From an uncultured Bacteroidales bacterium (GTDB taxonomy: Bacteria; Bacteroidota; Bacteroidia; Bacteroidales; P3), in the NCBI GenBank assembly GCA_900319595.1, contig ONOZ01000010.1:1-22237 (forward strand): a stretch of 22,237 nt of DNA, read 5' to 3'. Every line of letters starts with the position of its first letter. The stretch's first letter is position 1. The notes under the pieces were generated by a model. The model did not search any database, was not told the origin of the DNA, and was given only the letters and a program-made list of their open reading frames with translations. A program made the translations under genes and the position numbers. This document shows positions 8,401-17,265 of this stretch, in pieces.

Positions 8401-8495
8401 CGGCAGGATGTTTTGCTTCCCTTTGTGTTGCTTGTCCGACGGCATACTATCTGATAACTAGACAAAATAGTAAACAGGCAGAAGTTAAGAAATAA
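5469..8495 (+). CDS. secDF: Fused protein translocase subunit SecDF
   Basis: SecD and SecF use the proton motive force to pull exported proteins off the periplasmic side of SecYEG. Here both are in one 1008-aa protein, the usual state in Bacteroidota. The SecD half has an N-terminal membrane helix (about 6-26), LGLDLKGGMNV with D107, a large periplasmic P1 domain, then membrane helices with the signature AVDANVIINERVKEE (A575, D577). The SecF half begins near residue 700 with GVDFAGG (721-727) and contains the matching signature INDTVIVFDRVREN (N908, D909). A charged low-complexity stretch at about 287-327 interrupts P1. The ATG at 5469 is about 46 bp below a good -7 element. No Shine-Dalgarno site is present, as is normal for the phylum. 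The gene is followed after 43 bp by a small gene and then by outer-membrane protein genes on the same strand. Confidence 0.97.
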   Translation: MKNKGAITVIAIVFALICIYQLSFTYFTKSVESDAREFATNQWVQSEAKKLANGNELSYQEIFDSISSVRENAYLDSVSEQPVYNFLFVRKFTYRECKAREINLGLDLKGGMNVMMEVSTIDVIKNLAINPTDPTLVALIERATAIHHADGGKYIDCFEKAVGEANAKQKIDLASFFRVKLQEKGITATSSNSQVIGAIRAECTDSYERTFQVLSKRIDKFGVAQPTIQKLQASERIAIELPGIKDPQRVSKLLEGSAQLQFWLVEKDVNKAYKALQDADSWLAAVSSGRNIEQEQTESATETLNEIANAEPSKRDTTSAVKNEHPLLSLFSSMGNPQVTLSVGTATSANKDEITRLLKDCKVLPKDLMFLWSAKPINKTNHYELYAIHLDKSKAALLDGDVISDAKDDFDQQGRPVVTMVMKSEAASKWAKITANHKGECIAIVLDSAVYSAPRVNGEITGGRSEISGSFTVDETKDLSNILKSGKLTAPAKIVQESVVGPTLGEESIRAGMLSFLFAFILVLIYMIFFYSTAGIAACVALICNLFFLFGVLASLGAVLTLPGIAGIVLTMGMAVDANVIINERVKEEILKGKNIGSAIADGYKVAYSAIIDGNVTTLLTGIVLAYFGSGPVQGFAITLCIGILTSLFCGIFISRLVFEALLNRKGEKKSDIAFYTKLTQHFLEKPNVNFVGTHRKQMLVVIVLGAIALLSLAFKGLEMGVDFAGGRTYVLRFDQDVTPENVKSALIKEFGSAPEVKTYGPNYQVKVTTDYKIKEDSEEIKGEIISKLFNGTKSLFKDNSITEQKFQSTETSPLGIISSEQVGPTMAEDIQRNAVIAVVISLVLIFIYIAIRFKRWQYGLAGLASLSFDALITIGAFSLFNKILPFTLEVDQNFVAVVLTVIGYSINDTVIVFDRVRENVSLYPKEEYGKLMNDAMNQTLSRTFNTLGTTLLTLLIIFLFGGEGLRGFSFSMFIGIAAGCFASLCVACPTAYYLITRQNSKQAEVKK

Positions 8496-8538
8496 TAAAT
8501 ATATTCTACGAATAAAATAGTGGGATAACAATTATAAA

Positions 8539-8868
8539 ATGAAAGGTTTAATACTTATAATATTGATTGGAATGGTGGTATCCTTTTTATCAAAAGGGAG
8601 GAAACGTACTGCCGAGCAATCGTCAAATGAAAAGAAAACCATTTTTGATGACTGGGCAAAATTATTTACCAGAGAGGCAGAATTGGAAGAGCAAGTAACA
8701 GAACCTGTACGCATGACTTCTACGAATTCCTACAAAGAGGAAAAGTTAAGAAAAAATAAGGTAGAGGAGAATAGGCAAATGCATATAGCAGAGAACACAA
8801 ATAGAGCATTTGATGTTAAAAAAGCGATTATCTATTCCTCTATTTTGAACAAGCCTTATAATTATTAG
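8539..8868 (+). CDS. Small membrane-anchored protein of unknown function
   Basis: I cannot name this 109-aa protein. Residues 1-18 form a single hydrophobic segment followed by KGRKRTAEQ, so it is probably anchored in the inner membrane with the rest in the cytoplasm. The remainder is highly charged, rich in Glu and Lys, and likely helical. The C-terminus FDVKKAIIYSSILNKPYNY resembles an end motif I associate with other short Bacteroidota proteins (D-h-x-x-A-h-I-Y-S-x-I-L-N-x-x-Y). This is recalled, not searched. It sits 43 bp after secDF and 19 bp before the receptor gene with no promoter in either gap, so it is co-transcribed. A role linked to Sec export or envelope assembly is possible but unsupported. 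Confidence 0.75.
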   Translation: MKGLILIILIGMVVSFLSKGRKRTAEQSSNEKKTIFDDWAKLFTREAELEEQVTEPVRMTSTNSYKEEKLRKNKVEENRQMHIAENTNRAFDVKKAIIYSSILNKPYNY

Positions 8869-8887
8869 AATATAAACAAAACACTAT

Positions 8888-11800
8888 ATGAGTATGCTTA
8901 AGAGAATATTAATTACGTTAGGGCTGTTAATCACAGTCAATTGGGTATTCGGTCAAGGTATCTTAACTGGTACTATTACCGATGCAAAAACTGGAGAACC
9001 CTTGCCGTTTGTTAATGTCATAGTTACTCAGAACGGACAACAGATGGGGGGTGCCGCTACGGATATGGATGGTAACTTCCAAATCAAAGGTCTAAACCCT
9101 GGAACTTATGATATGCAAACATCTTATATGGGTTATAAGTCGGTTATGAAAACCGGTATTAAAGTTGCAGCATCAGGATATTCCCGAGAAGGTGATGTTA
9201 AAATGGAACCTACTTCGGAGATGTTAGACGAGGTTGTAATTCAAGAGCGTGCCGTTCCTTTATTAGAAACTGGTTCTGCAGAGAGTGGAAAGAGAATTAC
9301 AGCTGAGGATATTGAAAGAATGTCTGCTAACTCTGTGGATGGAATTATTGCTTCTGTGGGAGGTATTACAGATAATGGAGATGGTTCTACAGGTAGTGCC
9401 AGAGGAGAGAGTAACATGCAAAGTTATGTAAATGGTGCTAAAAAATCTGGAGCGAATGTTCCTAAATCTGCAATTCAAGAAATTCAGGTTATTTTGGGGG
9501 GTACTCCTGCACAGTACGGAGAGGCGATTGGAGGAACAATGAATATAACTTTACGTCCGCCACAAAATAAATTTGAAGGTATGGTATCTTATCGTACTTC
9601 AGAACCTTTTGATACAAGAGGCTATCATAGGGGCGAATTCTATTTGACGGGTCCGGTTATTACAAAGAAAAATAAAGAAACGGGAGCAGAGAAGACAATT
9701 TTGGGCTTTCGTTTGAGTGGCTTTGATAGTTATGTCCATGATCCTTATAGACGTCCGAAAGATAGAAGATATTTTATGGCAAAAGATGAGGTTAGAGAAC
9801 AAATAGAGGCGGCTCCATTGCGATTAGACCCTTCAACAGGATCTATTCAGTATGCTGCAAGTTATCTAACCGCAGATGCTTTTAAACGTGTCGGTCGCAA
9901 ACCAAATTTATGGTCTAATACTGTATATATTGAAGGAGGTTTGGATTTTAGACCTAGTTCTACGACGGCCTTGAAGATTAATGGAGAGTATATATATAGT
10001 ATAGGAAAGAATGGAAGTTTGGCTTCTATGTTGTTGAATAATCAAAACAACAGTGAAAGTAAAAGTAGTAGTTTCCAAATTATGGCTGACTTCTCTCAAA
10101 GATTGTCTTCTGATGAAGGTAGTTCTAAGATAAGGAATGTTGTTTTTGATATTTTGGGTTCATACCAAAGACAATATTCTGAGACATATAACAAAAATTT
10201 TAAAGAGGATTATTTTAGATATGGACATATAGGAATTTTCAACACAAGGAAAAGACCGACCTATTCTTTTACAAAGATGGATATTGATGGAGATGGAATT
10301 CTTGAATATGTTTACGAACAGAATGGTTGGTTAGATTACAGAGTTGATTTTGAACCTTCAAAAGATAATCCTGGTTTGGCAGCATATACAAGTCAGATAT
10401 ATAATGATACGGCTTTTGCTGCTTATCGTTCGTCTTTGATTAACTATGATAATATTAGAGCACTTTACGGTTTAGTAAATGGGGATACTCCAGGCGGTAT
10501 TTATGGTATGTATAGTAATGTTGGGATACCTTCGACTTCTTATTCAAAAGGAGAAACTCAATCTATCTATGCTGCAGCGAAAATTACAGCAGACGTTGGT
10601 AAACATTCCATAGAATTAGGTTTTCAATATGACCAACAGATAGTTCGTTCGTATAGTTTAGCAGCAGGAGGCTTATGGACGCTGATGAAACAAGAGGCAA
10701 ATCAACATATTTTGTATAGAGATTTGGATAACCCTCAATATGATTTTAGTGGTTTCTATCCTGTGGTTTCTTACGATAGACAATTTGATGCAGGGTCTCA
10801 AACATATTTTGATAAGAGATTTCGCGAAAAATATAATTTGTCAGGAACAGAATACATAGATATTGATAGTTATGATCCTTCAAAATTTTCAATAGATATG
10901 TTCTCTGCAGACGAATTATACAATGCAGGTAATGCGTACGTTTCTTTTTTGGGATATGATTATACAGGAAAAAAACTTACAGGCAAGACTTCTTTGCAGG
11001 ATTACTTTATAGGTGAAAATGGTAAAAGAGAATTAGGGGCTTGGCAACCAATATATATGGCAGGTTATATTCAAGACCAATTCTATTTTAGAGACTTGAT
11101 ATTCAATATAGGAGTTCGTGTTGATAGATTTGACGGAAACCAAATGGGATTGAAAGATCCATACCTATTATATAGTGCTTATACAGTTGCGGATATGAAG
11201 GCAAATGGAAGAACCGATCTTCCAGCAGGTGTTCCTGATAATGCAGTTGTTTATGTTAATACTTTGAATAGCGATTTGAGTGAGAACTTTAGTGACGTTC
11301 AGATTATGGGATTCCGATCAGGTGAAGGTTCTGCATCTACATGGTATACTGCAAACGGAGAGGTCGTTTCCGACCCTCAAAAAGTTGCGGGAGCATCAGG
11401 ACAGCCGTTGCCGTTTAGAAAAGGTAAACTACTCGACACAGGTCTGCCTGAAACGATTAGTACCGATGCATTCAAAGATTACGAGCCGCAAATAGTTGCA
11501 ATGCCTCGTATTGCGTTCTCTTTCCCAGTTTCAGACCGTTCGGAATTCAAAGCGTCATACGATGTTATTGCAAGGCGTCCAGGTTCAGGTTCTTGGATGG
11601 CAAGTTATGCAAGTTATTTGTTTATGGAGAGAATGGATGGAGCTGCTTTAACAAATCCGAATTTGAAACCAGAGAAAATTACTAACTACGAGTTAGGGTT
11701 CCAACAAGTTTTATCTGAAAGTTCAGCTTTGACAATATCTGCTTACTACAAGCAGACAAGAGATTTGATTAATTTGGTTCAGTATACGGGTGCTGACCCG

Positions 11801-12568
11801 ACAACGATGTACTATTCTTACGACAACCAAGATTTCCGTACTACAAAGGGTTTGACTATTGCATATGACCTTAGGCGTTTGAAGAATGTTAGAATCAATG
11901 CTAACTATACTTTGCAATATGCGGAAGGTACAACAGGCTTACCGACCTCTACGTTAGTTTCTTTGATTCGTGCAGGTTATCCTAATGTAAAGATGATGTT
12001 TCCTATAGGTGATGATAGACGTCATGCTTTCAAATTGAGTTTAGACTTCCGTTATGAAGGAGGCGACCGTTACAATGGACCTACTACAAAGAGGATAGTT
12101 ACAGGTAAGGATGGAGAACCAAGAGTTCAAAATATTAAGTGGCTACAGAACTTCGGTGTAAATATTACTGGACTTGCACAGTCAGGTGCTCCTTATACTA
12201 AATACTTTAGTCAAACACAATCTACAATAGTTGGTAGTTATCGTGGAGCTCGTCTGCCTTGGATTTTCCGTTTGGATATGACAATAAATAAGGCGTTCTT
12301 GTTTAAAGTTGGTAAGCGTAATACTATGTTGGATGTATTTTGCTCTATATATAACCTTCTTGATGCTAAAAATATTACTGGAGTATTTGGAGTTACTGGA
12401 GATCCAGACGACAACGGATATTTGACAGATCCTGAAACACAGACGGTGATAAGAACACAGATTGATGAAAAGGCATATAGAAACTATTATTGGATGTATC
12501 TGGATAATGGTTCTTATAATTATTCATCACCAAGAAGAGTTGAAATAGGTGTTTCTTATCAATTCTAA
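8888..12568 (+). CDS. TonB-dependent outer-membrane receptor with carboxypeptidase-regulatory-like N-terminal domain
   Basis: A 1226-aa protein of the TonB-dependent transporter superfamily, energised by TonB-ExbBD. A signal peptide covers residues 1 to about 22 (VFG before QG). Next is a carboxypeptidase-regulatory-like beta-sandwich (about 24-110; GTITDAKTGEPLPFVNVIV, then DMDGNFQIKGLNPGTY). The plug follows at about 125-235, including ITAEDIERM, SVGGI and GGTPAQYGEAIGGTMNI. The rest is a beta-barrel with LKPEKITNYELGFQ and a C-terminal strand ending in VSYQF. A calcium-loop-like DIDGDGI (D465, D467, D469) lies in one long extracellular-type loop. No SusD gene follows, so a SusC glycan-uptake role is unlikely. 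Instead a giant secreted protein and a PorV-like barrel follow, suggesting a shared surface module. The alternative ATG two codons downstream cannot be excluded. The ligand is unknown. Confidence 0.92.
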   Translation: MSMLKRILITLGLLITVNWVFGQGILTGTITDAKTGEPLPFVNVIVTQNGQQMGGAATDMDGNFQIKGLNPGTYDMQTSYMGYKSVMKTGIKVAASGYSREGDVKMEPTSEMLDEVVIQERAVPLLETGSAESGKRITAEDIERMSANSVDGIIASVGGITDNGDGSTGSARGESNMQSYVNGAKKSGANVPKSAIQEIQVILGGTPAQYGEAIGGTMNITLRPPQNKFEGMVSYRTSEPFDTRGYHRGEFYLTGPVITKKNKETGAEKTILGFRLSGFDSYVHDPYRRPKDRRYFMAKDEVREQIEAAPLRLDPSTGSIQYAASYLTADAFKRVGRKPNLWSNTVYIEGGLDFRPSSTTALKINGEYIYSIGKNGSLASMLLNNQNNSESKSSSFQIMADFSQRLSSDEGSSKIRNVVFDILGSYQRQYSETYNKNFKEDYFRYGHIGIFNTRKRPTYSFTKMDIDGDGILEYVYEQNGWLDYRVDFEPSKDNPGLAAYTSQIYNDTAFAAYRSSLINYDNIRALYGLVNGDTPGGIYGMYSNVGIPSTSYSKGETQSIYAAAKITADVGKHSIELGFQYDQQIVRSYSLAAGGLWTLMKQEANQHILYRDLDNPQYDFSGFYPVVSYDRQFDAGSQTYFDKRFREKYNLSGTEYIDIDSYDPSKFSIDMFSADELYNAGNAYVSFLGYDYTGKKLTGKTSLQDYFIGENGKRELGAWQPIYMAGYIQDQFYFRDLIFNIGVRVDRFDGNQMGLKDPYLLYSAYTVADMKANGRTDLPAGVPDNAVVYVNTLNSDLSENFSDVQIMGFRSGEGSASTWYTANGEVVSDPQKVAGASGQPLPFRKGKLLDTGLPETISTDAFKDYEPQIVAMPRIAFSFPVSDRSEFKASYDVIARRPGSGSWMASYASYLFMERMDGAALTNPNLKPEKITNYELGFQQVLSESSALTISAYYKQTRDLINLVQYTGADPTTMYYSYDNQDFRTTKGLTIAYDLRRLKNVRINANYTLQYAEGTTGLPTSTLVSLIRAGYPNVKMMFPIGDDRRHAFKLSLDFRYEGGDRYNGPTTKRIVTGKDGEPRVQNIKWLQNFGVNITGLAQSGAPYTKYFSQTQSTIVGSYRGARLPWIFRLDMTINKAFLFKVGKRNTMLDVFCSIYNLLDAKNITGVFGVTGDPDDNGYLTDPETQTVIRTQIDEKAYRNYYWMYLDNGSYNYSSPRRVEIGVSYQF

Positions 12569-12604
12569 TTATTAGTAGTATAAATGTAGAAATATTTAAG
12601 AGTT

Positions 12605-15600
12605 ATGAAGTATATAGTTAGTAAATTATTGTTATTAGTACTTTGTTTGTGCTTGATTAACGTTTCAGTTGATGCGTTGCCATACAAAGGTAAGGTAACC
12701 AAAAAGGCTGTAACCAAGGCGGACAACGGTCTTACTACATGTAGAAGGGCTCAAGGTTCTGCAGAATTAAGTTTGAATAATGTGCGTGCCCGTATTAATC
12801 AAGGTGGTAATATGTGGTACGACGGTTCCTCTGCCCATTATTATGTTCCTAAGGATGGAACAAGTACGGCAATGTTTTGTGCTGCACTATGGATTGGAGG
12901 TCAGGATGAAAATAAGCAGTTAAGAGTTGCTGCGTTGAAATTCGGTTCTTCTGGTGATGACTTTTGGCCAGGACCTTTGACTGCAGACGGAACAGCATCG
13001 GTAGATAAAGCGGTGTGTGATGAGTGGGATAAGATATATAGAATAACAAAGGCAGAAGTTCAGGCTTTTATAAGTTCCTTTGAATTGGATGTAGAAGGTA
13101 AGCCAATTCCTGGTACATACGACCCTGAAACTTTGACGGATGTTATTGCAAAGTGGCCTGGAAATGGTAATACTTCTTTGAAACAATCTAAATTTTTGGC
13201 CCCTTTCTATGACCAAAACAAAGATGGAAGATATGACTATAACGATGGTGACTATCCTTATTATGATTTTGAAGGAAAACTTTGTCCTGCAAAAATAAAA
13301 GCAGAATTACCTGCAGGTAGTAAATATACTCCGACACCAACAATGGAGTCCGATACTACAAATTCAAACTATGGAACCGGTCCTGGTATGAAACCTGTAA
13401 CTGGAGGTTTGTTGGTAGACCAGGTGCTTAAAGGAGACGAAACTTTATGGTGGATTTTCAATGATAAAGGGGCTGCACATACGGAATCTGGGTCAGAGAA
13501 TCCTATCGGTTTGGAAATTCGAGCTCAGGCGTTTGCCTTTACGATGAATAATGAGATCAATAACATGACTTTCTATTCATATGAGATTATAAACCGTTCA
13601 ACTTTCGTTTTGACAAATACCTATTTCAGTCAGTGGGTTGATGCCGATTTGGGATACGCATTTGATGATTATGTTGGTTGCGATGTTGAAAGAGGATTAG
13701 GATACGCTTATAATGGACAAAAAACGGACGGACCTGGGCAGGGTGCTTATGCAGGTAATCCACCTGCGATAGGTATAGATTTCTTCCAAGGCCCTTATAT
13801 GGACCCTGATGGCAAGGATAATCCAAAAGTTGATTTGGAAGCATTCATAGAAAATTATGGATCAAAAGAATTAGGTCAATATTGTGTTCAGGCAGGTTTG
13901 ACTCTAGAAGATACTACTAATATTGTAACTATGAAGAATAGTGAGTCTTTGAAAATTATTTTGACGGACAATGCATACAAATATAAACGTGCATGGTATC
14001 CTAAATCAAAAGACTCTGTTGATGCTTGTGCTATCAATGGTGTTAATTTTGGAAACGGAATTGTTGATGACGAGCGTTTTGGGATGAGACGTTTTATCTA
14101 TTATAATAATTCTTCTGCATCAAATGGAGAACCGGAAAAGGCATCTGACTATTATAATTATTTGCGTGGTATTTGGAAAGACAATACGCGTATGCAGTTT
14201 GGAGGAGATGGCTATAGTTCATCATCTAGTGGTTTTGAGCCAGGCATTTATTCAGATTTTATGTTCCCTGCTACTTCAGATATTTGGGGTTGGGGAGTAA
14301 GACAAACAGGTAGAGAAGAGGAATATGCAAGAAAGAATTGGTCTGAGATAACTGCAAGTAATTCTCCTGGAGATAGGCGTTTTATGCAATCTGCAGGACC
14401 TTTCACTTTACAACCTGGTGCAATCAATTATATTACGGTAGGTATTCCTTTTGCCCAAGCAGTAACGGGAGGTCCAGAAGCCTCGGTTGAATTGTTGCGC
14501 TTAGTTGACGATAAATGTCAATCACTTTTTGATAATTGTTTTAATGTTTTGGAAGGACCTGATGCTCCAGATGTTGTTGTTCAGGAGTTAGATAGAGAAA
14601 TCATTCTTTATCTGACTAATGAAACTGGAAATAACGTAAACGAGTCCTTCAGAGCAATGGATGAATCAATTCCAAGAGATTGGACAGAAACAATTATTAG
14701 TGGAACAGATACAAATATAGTTACGCACGAGTATGATAGATACTATCGTTTTGAGGGCTATCAAATATTCCAACTAGCTGATGCAAGCGTATCTGTTGCA
14801 GATATATATGATAATAGCAAAGCACGTTTGGTTGCTCAGTGTGATATAGAAAATTATGATCCAGCACAAAATAATGCTGCTATTGCTGAATTGGTTAATG
14901 TTACTATAACAAACGGTAATCCATCTTCACAAATAATGGTTTCTGGTGAAAACTTAGGAGTTAAACATTCATTCAGAATTACTGAGGATAAGTTTGCGAC
15001 AACTACTGATAAGCGAATAGTTAATAATAAAAAATATTATTATATCGCAATTGCGTATGCCTATAATTGTTACAAGCCATACAGTGTGGAAGATGCGACA
15101 AAACTTGATGGACAAAAGGAGCCTTATCTTGCATCAAGAAAAAAAGGAGATGGAAGTAGTATAGAGCCAGTTATGGCAATACCTCATAAGATTGAATCCG
15201 AACAAAATGGAACATTAGTACAGTCTTCTTATGGAGTTTCTCCTGAGTTGGTAAGAATAGAAGGCAATGGTAACGGGGGTATGATTTTGAATATCAAATC
15301 TGAATCTGTAAATGAACTATTTGAAAAGAATACAAACATAATAGAGAATCCTGTTTATGAGACAAATTATGGTCCTGTGAACATCCGTGTGGTTGATCCA
15401 TTGAATGTTAAGGCTGGGGATTATTGTTTAAAACTAATTCCTAATCCTGCTTATCCTACCGTATTGGATAGTTGTGGTTGGGAGTTGACTTGCACAGATT
15501 CAACGAAGCCACTGTTCAAGGATGGTAATGATGATATTTATAAGGTAGAATCTGATCGACCAATAGGAGAAATTAACGAGCAAATAATATTTGGTTTGGG

Positions 15601-17215
15601 AATTTCAGTCTTTATCAATAATGGACAATCTCTTGCACATGAAATAGATTTGTCTGTGGCAACGTTGCCTAATGTAAATAACGCTGTAAATCCAGGAGCG
15701 TATCTGTACTCTTCTATAGAATATGCAGAAGCAGATAAGGCATGGTTGTATGGTTTTGCAGATAACGATGCTTCTTCGGAGACCAATTGGATTAGAAGTG
15801 GATCTTCTATTCCAGCAGGTACGGATGGTACAATTCTTACTGACCCTAATGCTGACTATTATTATGTTCCTTCTTTATCACAAAAAGCAGCTTTGGACCC
15901 TACAAGCCAATTTGAAAATGTTGTTTACGGTATTTGGGCTCCATATAAATTGACGTCTATTGCTACAGCACACCCTGCATATTCGAGGTCTTACATTATG
16001 AATGCAACGGATGTTCTTTCAAATAACTATATTGACCCAACAATGATGGCTTCGATAGTATATAATGATTTGAATAACTTGGCTTCAGTTGATATAGTAT
16101 TTACTAATGATAAATCTAAATGGACAAGATGCCCTGTAATAGAGATGGGAACAGATACAACTATGACGGAGGGTGGTGCAAAGAAATTCATGTTAAGAAG
16201 GCACGCTTCTGTTGATAAGGATGGCAACCCTGATATGACTAACACGACAGGAATGGGTTGGTTTCCTGGTTATGCTGTTAACTTGGAAACTGGAGAAAGA
16301 TTGAATATCATATTTGGAGAGAATTCTTCGTTGGGACAATTTAACGGAAGAGATATGATGTGGAATCCTTCTTATTACGGTTCAGGTTTAGGTTCTACTT
16401 ATGGAGGAATGCATTATGTGTATATTTTAGGAACCTCAGAGTTTGGTATGCGTCAGAGGTTGAATACAAACGCTGTTATTCAGCCGCGTAGATATGATGA
16501 AGGCAAATGGGCTTACGATATTTTAGCTAAATTGTCTGCTTTGACAAGAGCGACGGGAAATGATGCTGTATTTGACGAGGTTGAATCTTTATTCGCTTCA
16601 GTTATGTGGGTTGGAATGCCTGCTCCTACGACGCAATTGTTTGCACAGGGAGTTGAAGAGGATATAGATAAAAAATCTCCGACCCTGATACCGACAGATG
16701 CAACAGTTAAGATTAGGGTAAAGCAACCTTACAAAATGTATTTGACGGGTAATACTTACGATGGTAGGGAACCTTCTGTTGTACAAAATGATAATTATCC
16801 GATGTATCGCTTTACTATAGATGATGAAATTGCTACTTTGAGAAATGTTACAAGTATTGCGGAGAGTGCGTTGGATAATATAATGGTTGTGCCAAACCCT
16901 TACTACGCATTTAATTTATATGAAAAAGATCAGATAGATAATGTTGTGAAGATTACGAATCTGCCTCCAGATTGCTACATAACTATTTATTCTGTAGATG
17001 GAACAGTTGTTCGTAAATTACGTGGTCCTTCTATCAATTTGGTTTCTGGCGGAGGAACGGCTTTGACAAGTGTGGATTGGGATTTGAAAAACGAACGCGG
17101 CTTGCAAATCTCAGGTGGAGTTTATCTAATACATGTTAAAGCTGATGGTATTGGTGAAAAGTTAGTAAAATGGTTTGGAGCATTGCGTCCTGTTGACCTA
17201 AATTCATTCCAATAG
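12605..17215 (+). CDS. Very large exported protein with type IX secretion-like C-terminal domain
   Basis: A 1536-aa protein with a Sec signal peptide (about residues 1-25; a hydrophobic run rich in Leu, ending VDA). The mature part is rich in Asp, Asn, Gly, Tyr and Trp, as in secreted Bacteroidota proteins. A calcium-binding-like loop DQNKDGRYD starts at D203, followed by NDGDYPYYD. No catalytic motif was recognised. The C-terminus, from about residue 1426 (MVVPNPYYAF, ITIYSVDGTVVRKL, WDLKNERG, ISGGVYLIHV), resembles the type IX secretion sorting or FlgD-Ig-like domain. It ends in KWFGALRP plus about ten further residues rather than the usual short Lys-containing end. It lies 36 bp after the receptor gene and 50 bp before the PorV/PorQ-like gene, in the same unit. 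I infer surface export or surface attachment; function unknown. It could be a structural surface protein or a ligand capturer for the receptor. Confidence 0.85.
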   Translation: MKYIVSKLLLLVLCLCLINVSVDALPYKGKVTKKAVTKADNGLTTCRRAQGSAELSLNNVRARINQGGNMWYDGSSAHYYVPKDGTSTAMFCAALWIGGQDENKQLRVAALKFGSSGDDFWPGPLTADGTASVDKAVCDEWDKIYRITKAEVQAFISSFELDVEGKPIPGTYDPETLTDVIAKWPGNGNTSLKQSKFLAPFYDQNKDGRYDYNDGDYPYYDFEGKLCPAKIKAELPAGSKYTPTPTMESDTTNSNYGTGPGMKPVTGGLLVDQVLKGDETLWWIFNDKGAAHTESGSENPIGLEIRAQAFAFTMNNEINNMTFYSYEIINRSTFVLTNTYFSQWVDADLGYAFDDYVGCDVERGLGYAYNGQKTDGPGQGAYAGNPPAIGIDFFQGPYMDPDGKDNPKVDLEAFIENYGSKELGQYCVQAGLTLEDTTNIVTMKNSESLKIILTDNAYKYKRAWYPKSKDSVDACAINGVNFGNGIVDDERFGMRRFIYYNNSSASNGEPEKASDYYNYLRGIWKDNTRMQFGGDGYSSSSSGFEPGIYSDFMFPATSDIWGWGVRQTGREEEYARKNWSEITASNSPGDRRFMQSAGPFTLQPGAINYITVGIPFAQAVTGGPEASVELLRLVDDKCQSLFDNCFNVLEGPDAPDVVVQELDREIILYLTNETGNNVNESFRAMDESIPRDWTETIISGTDTNIVTHEYDRYYRFEGYQIFQLADASVSVADIYDNSKARLVAQCDIENYDPAQNNAAIAELVNVTITNGNPSSQIMVSGENLGVKHSFRITEDKFATTTDKRIVNNKKYYYIAIAYAYNCYKPYSVEDATKLDGQKEPYLASRKKGDGSSIEPVMAIPHKIESEQNGTLVQSSYGVSPELVRIEGNGNGGMILNIKSESVNELFEKNTNIIENPVYETNYGPVNIRVVDPLNVKAGDYCLKLIPNPAYPTVLDSCGWELTCTDSTKPLFKDGNDDIYKVESDRPIGEINEQIIFGLGISVFINNGQSLAHEIDLSVATLPNVNNAVNPGAYLYSSIEYAEADKAWLYGFADNDASSETNWIRSGSSIPAGTDGTILTDPNADYYYVPSLSQKAALDPTSQFENVVYGIWAPYKLTSIATAHPAYSRSYIMNATDVLSNNYIDPTMMASIVYNDLNNLASVDIVFTNDKSKWTRCPVIEMGTDTTMTEGGAKKFMLRRHASVDKDGNPDMTNTTGMGWFPGYAVNLETGERLNIIFGENSSLGQFNGRDMMWNPSYYGSGLGSTYGGMHYVYILGTSEFGMRQRLNTNAVIQPRRYDEGKWAYDILAKLSALTRATGNDAVFDEVESLFASVMWVGMPAPTTQLFAQGVEEDIDKKSPTLIPTDATVKIRVKQPYKMYLTGNTYDGREPSVVQNDNYPMYRFTIDDEIATLRNVTSIAESALDNIMVVPNPYYAFNLYEKDQIDNVVKITNLPPDCYITIYSVDGTVVRKLRGPSINLVSGGGTALTSVDWDLKNERGLQISGGVYLIHVKADGIGEKLVKWFGALRPVDLNSFQ

Positions 17216-17265
17216 TAGATGACCAAACAAGTTCGGTTTTATAAACTTAAATAAAAAGAAGAGAT

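Noticed and set aside
8888..12568. SusC-type starch/glycan importer
   Set aside because: No SusD gene follows, and the neighbours are an exported giant protein and a PorV-like barrel, so the more general receptor call is safer.
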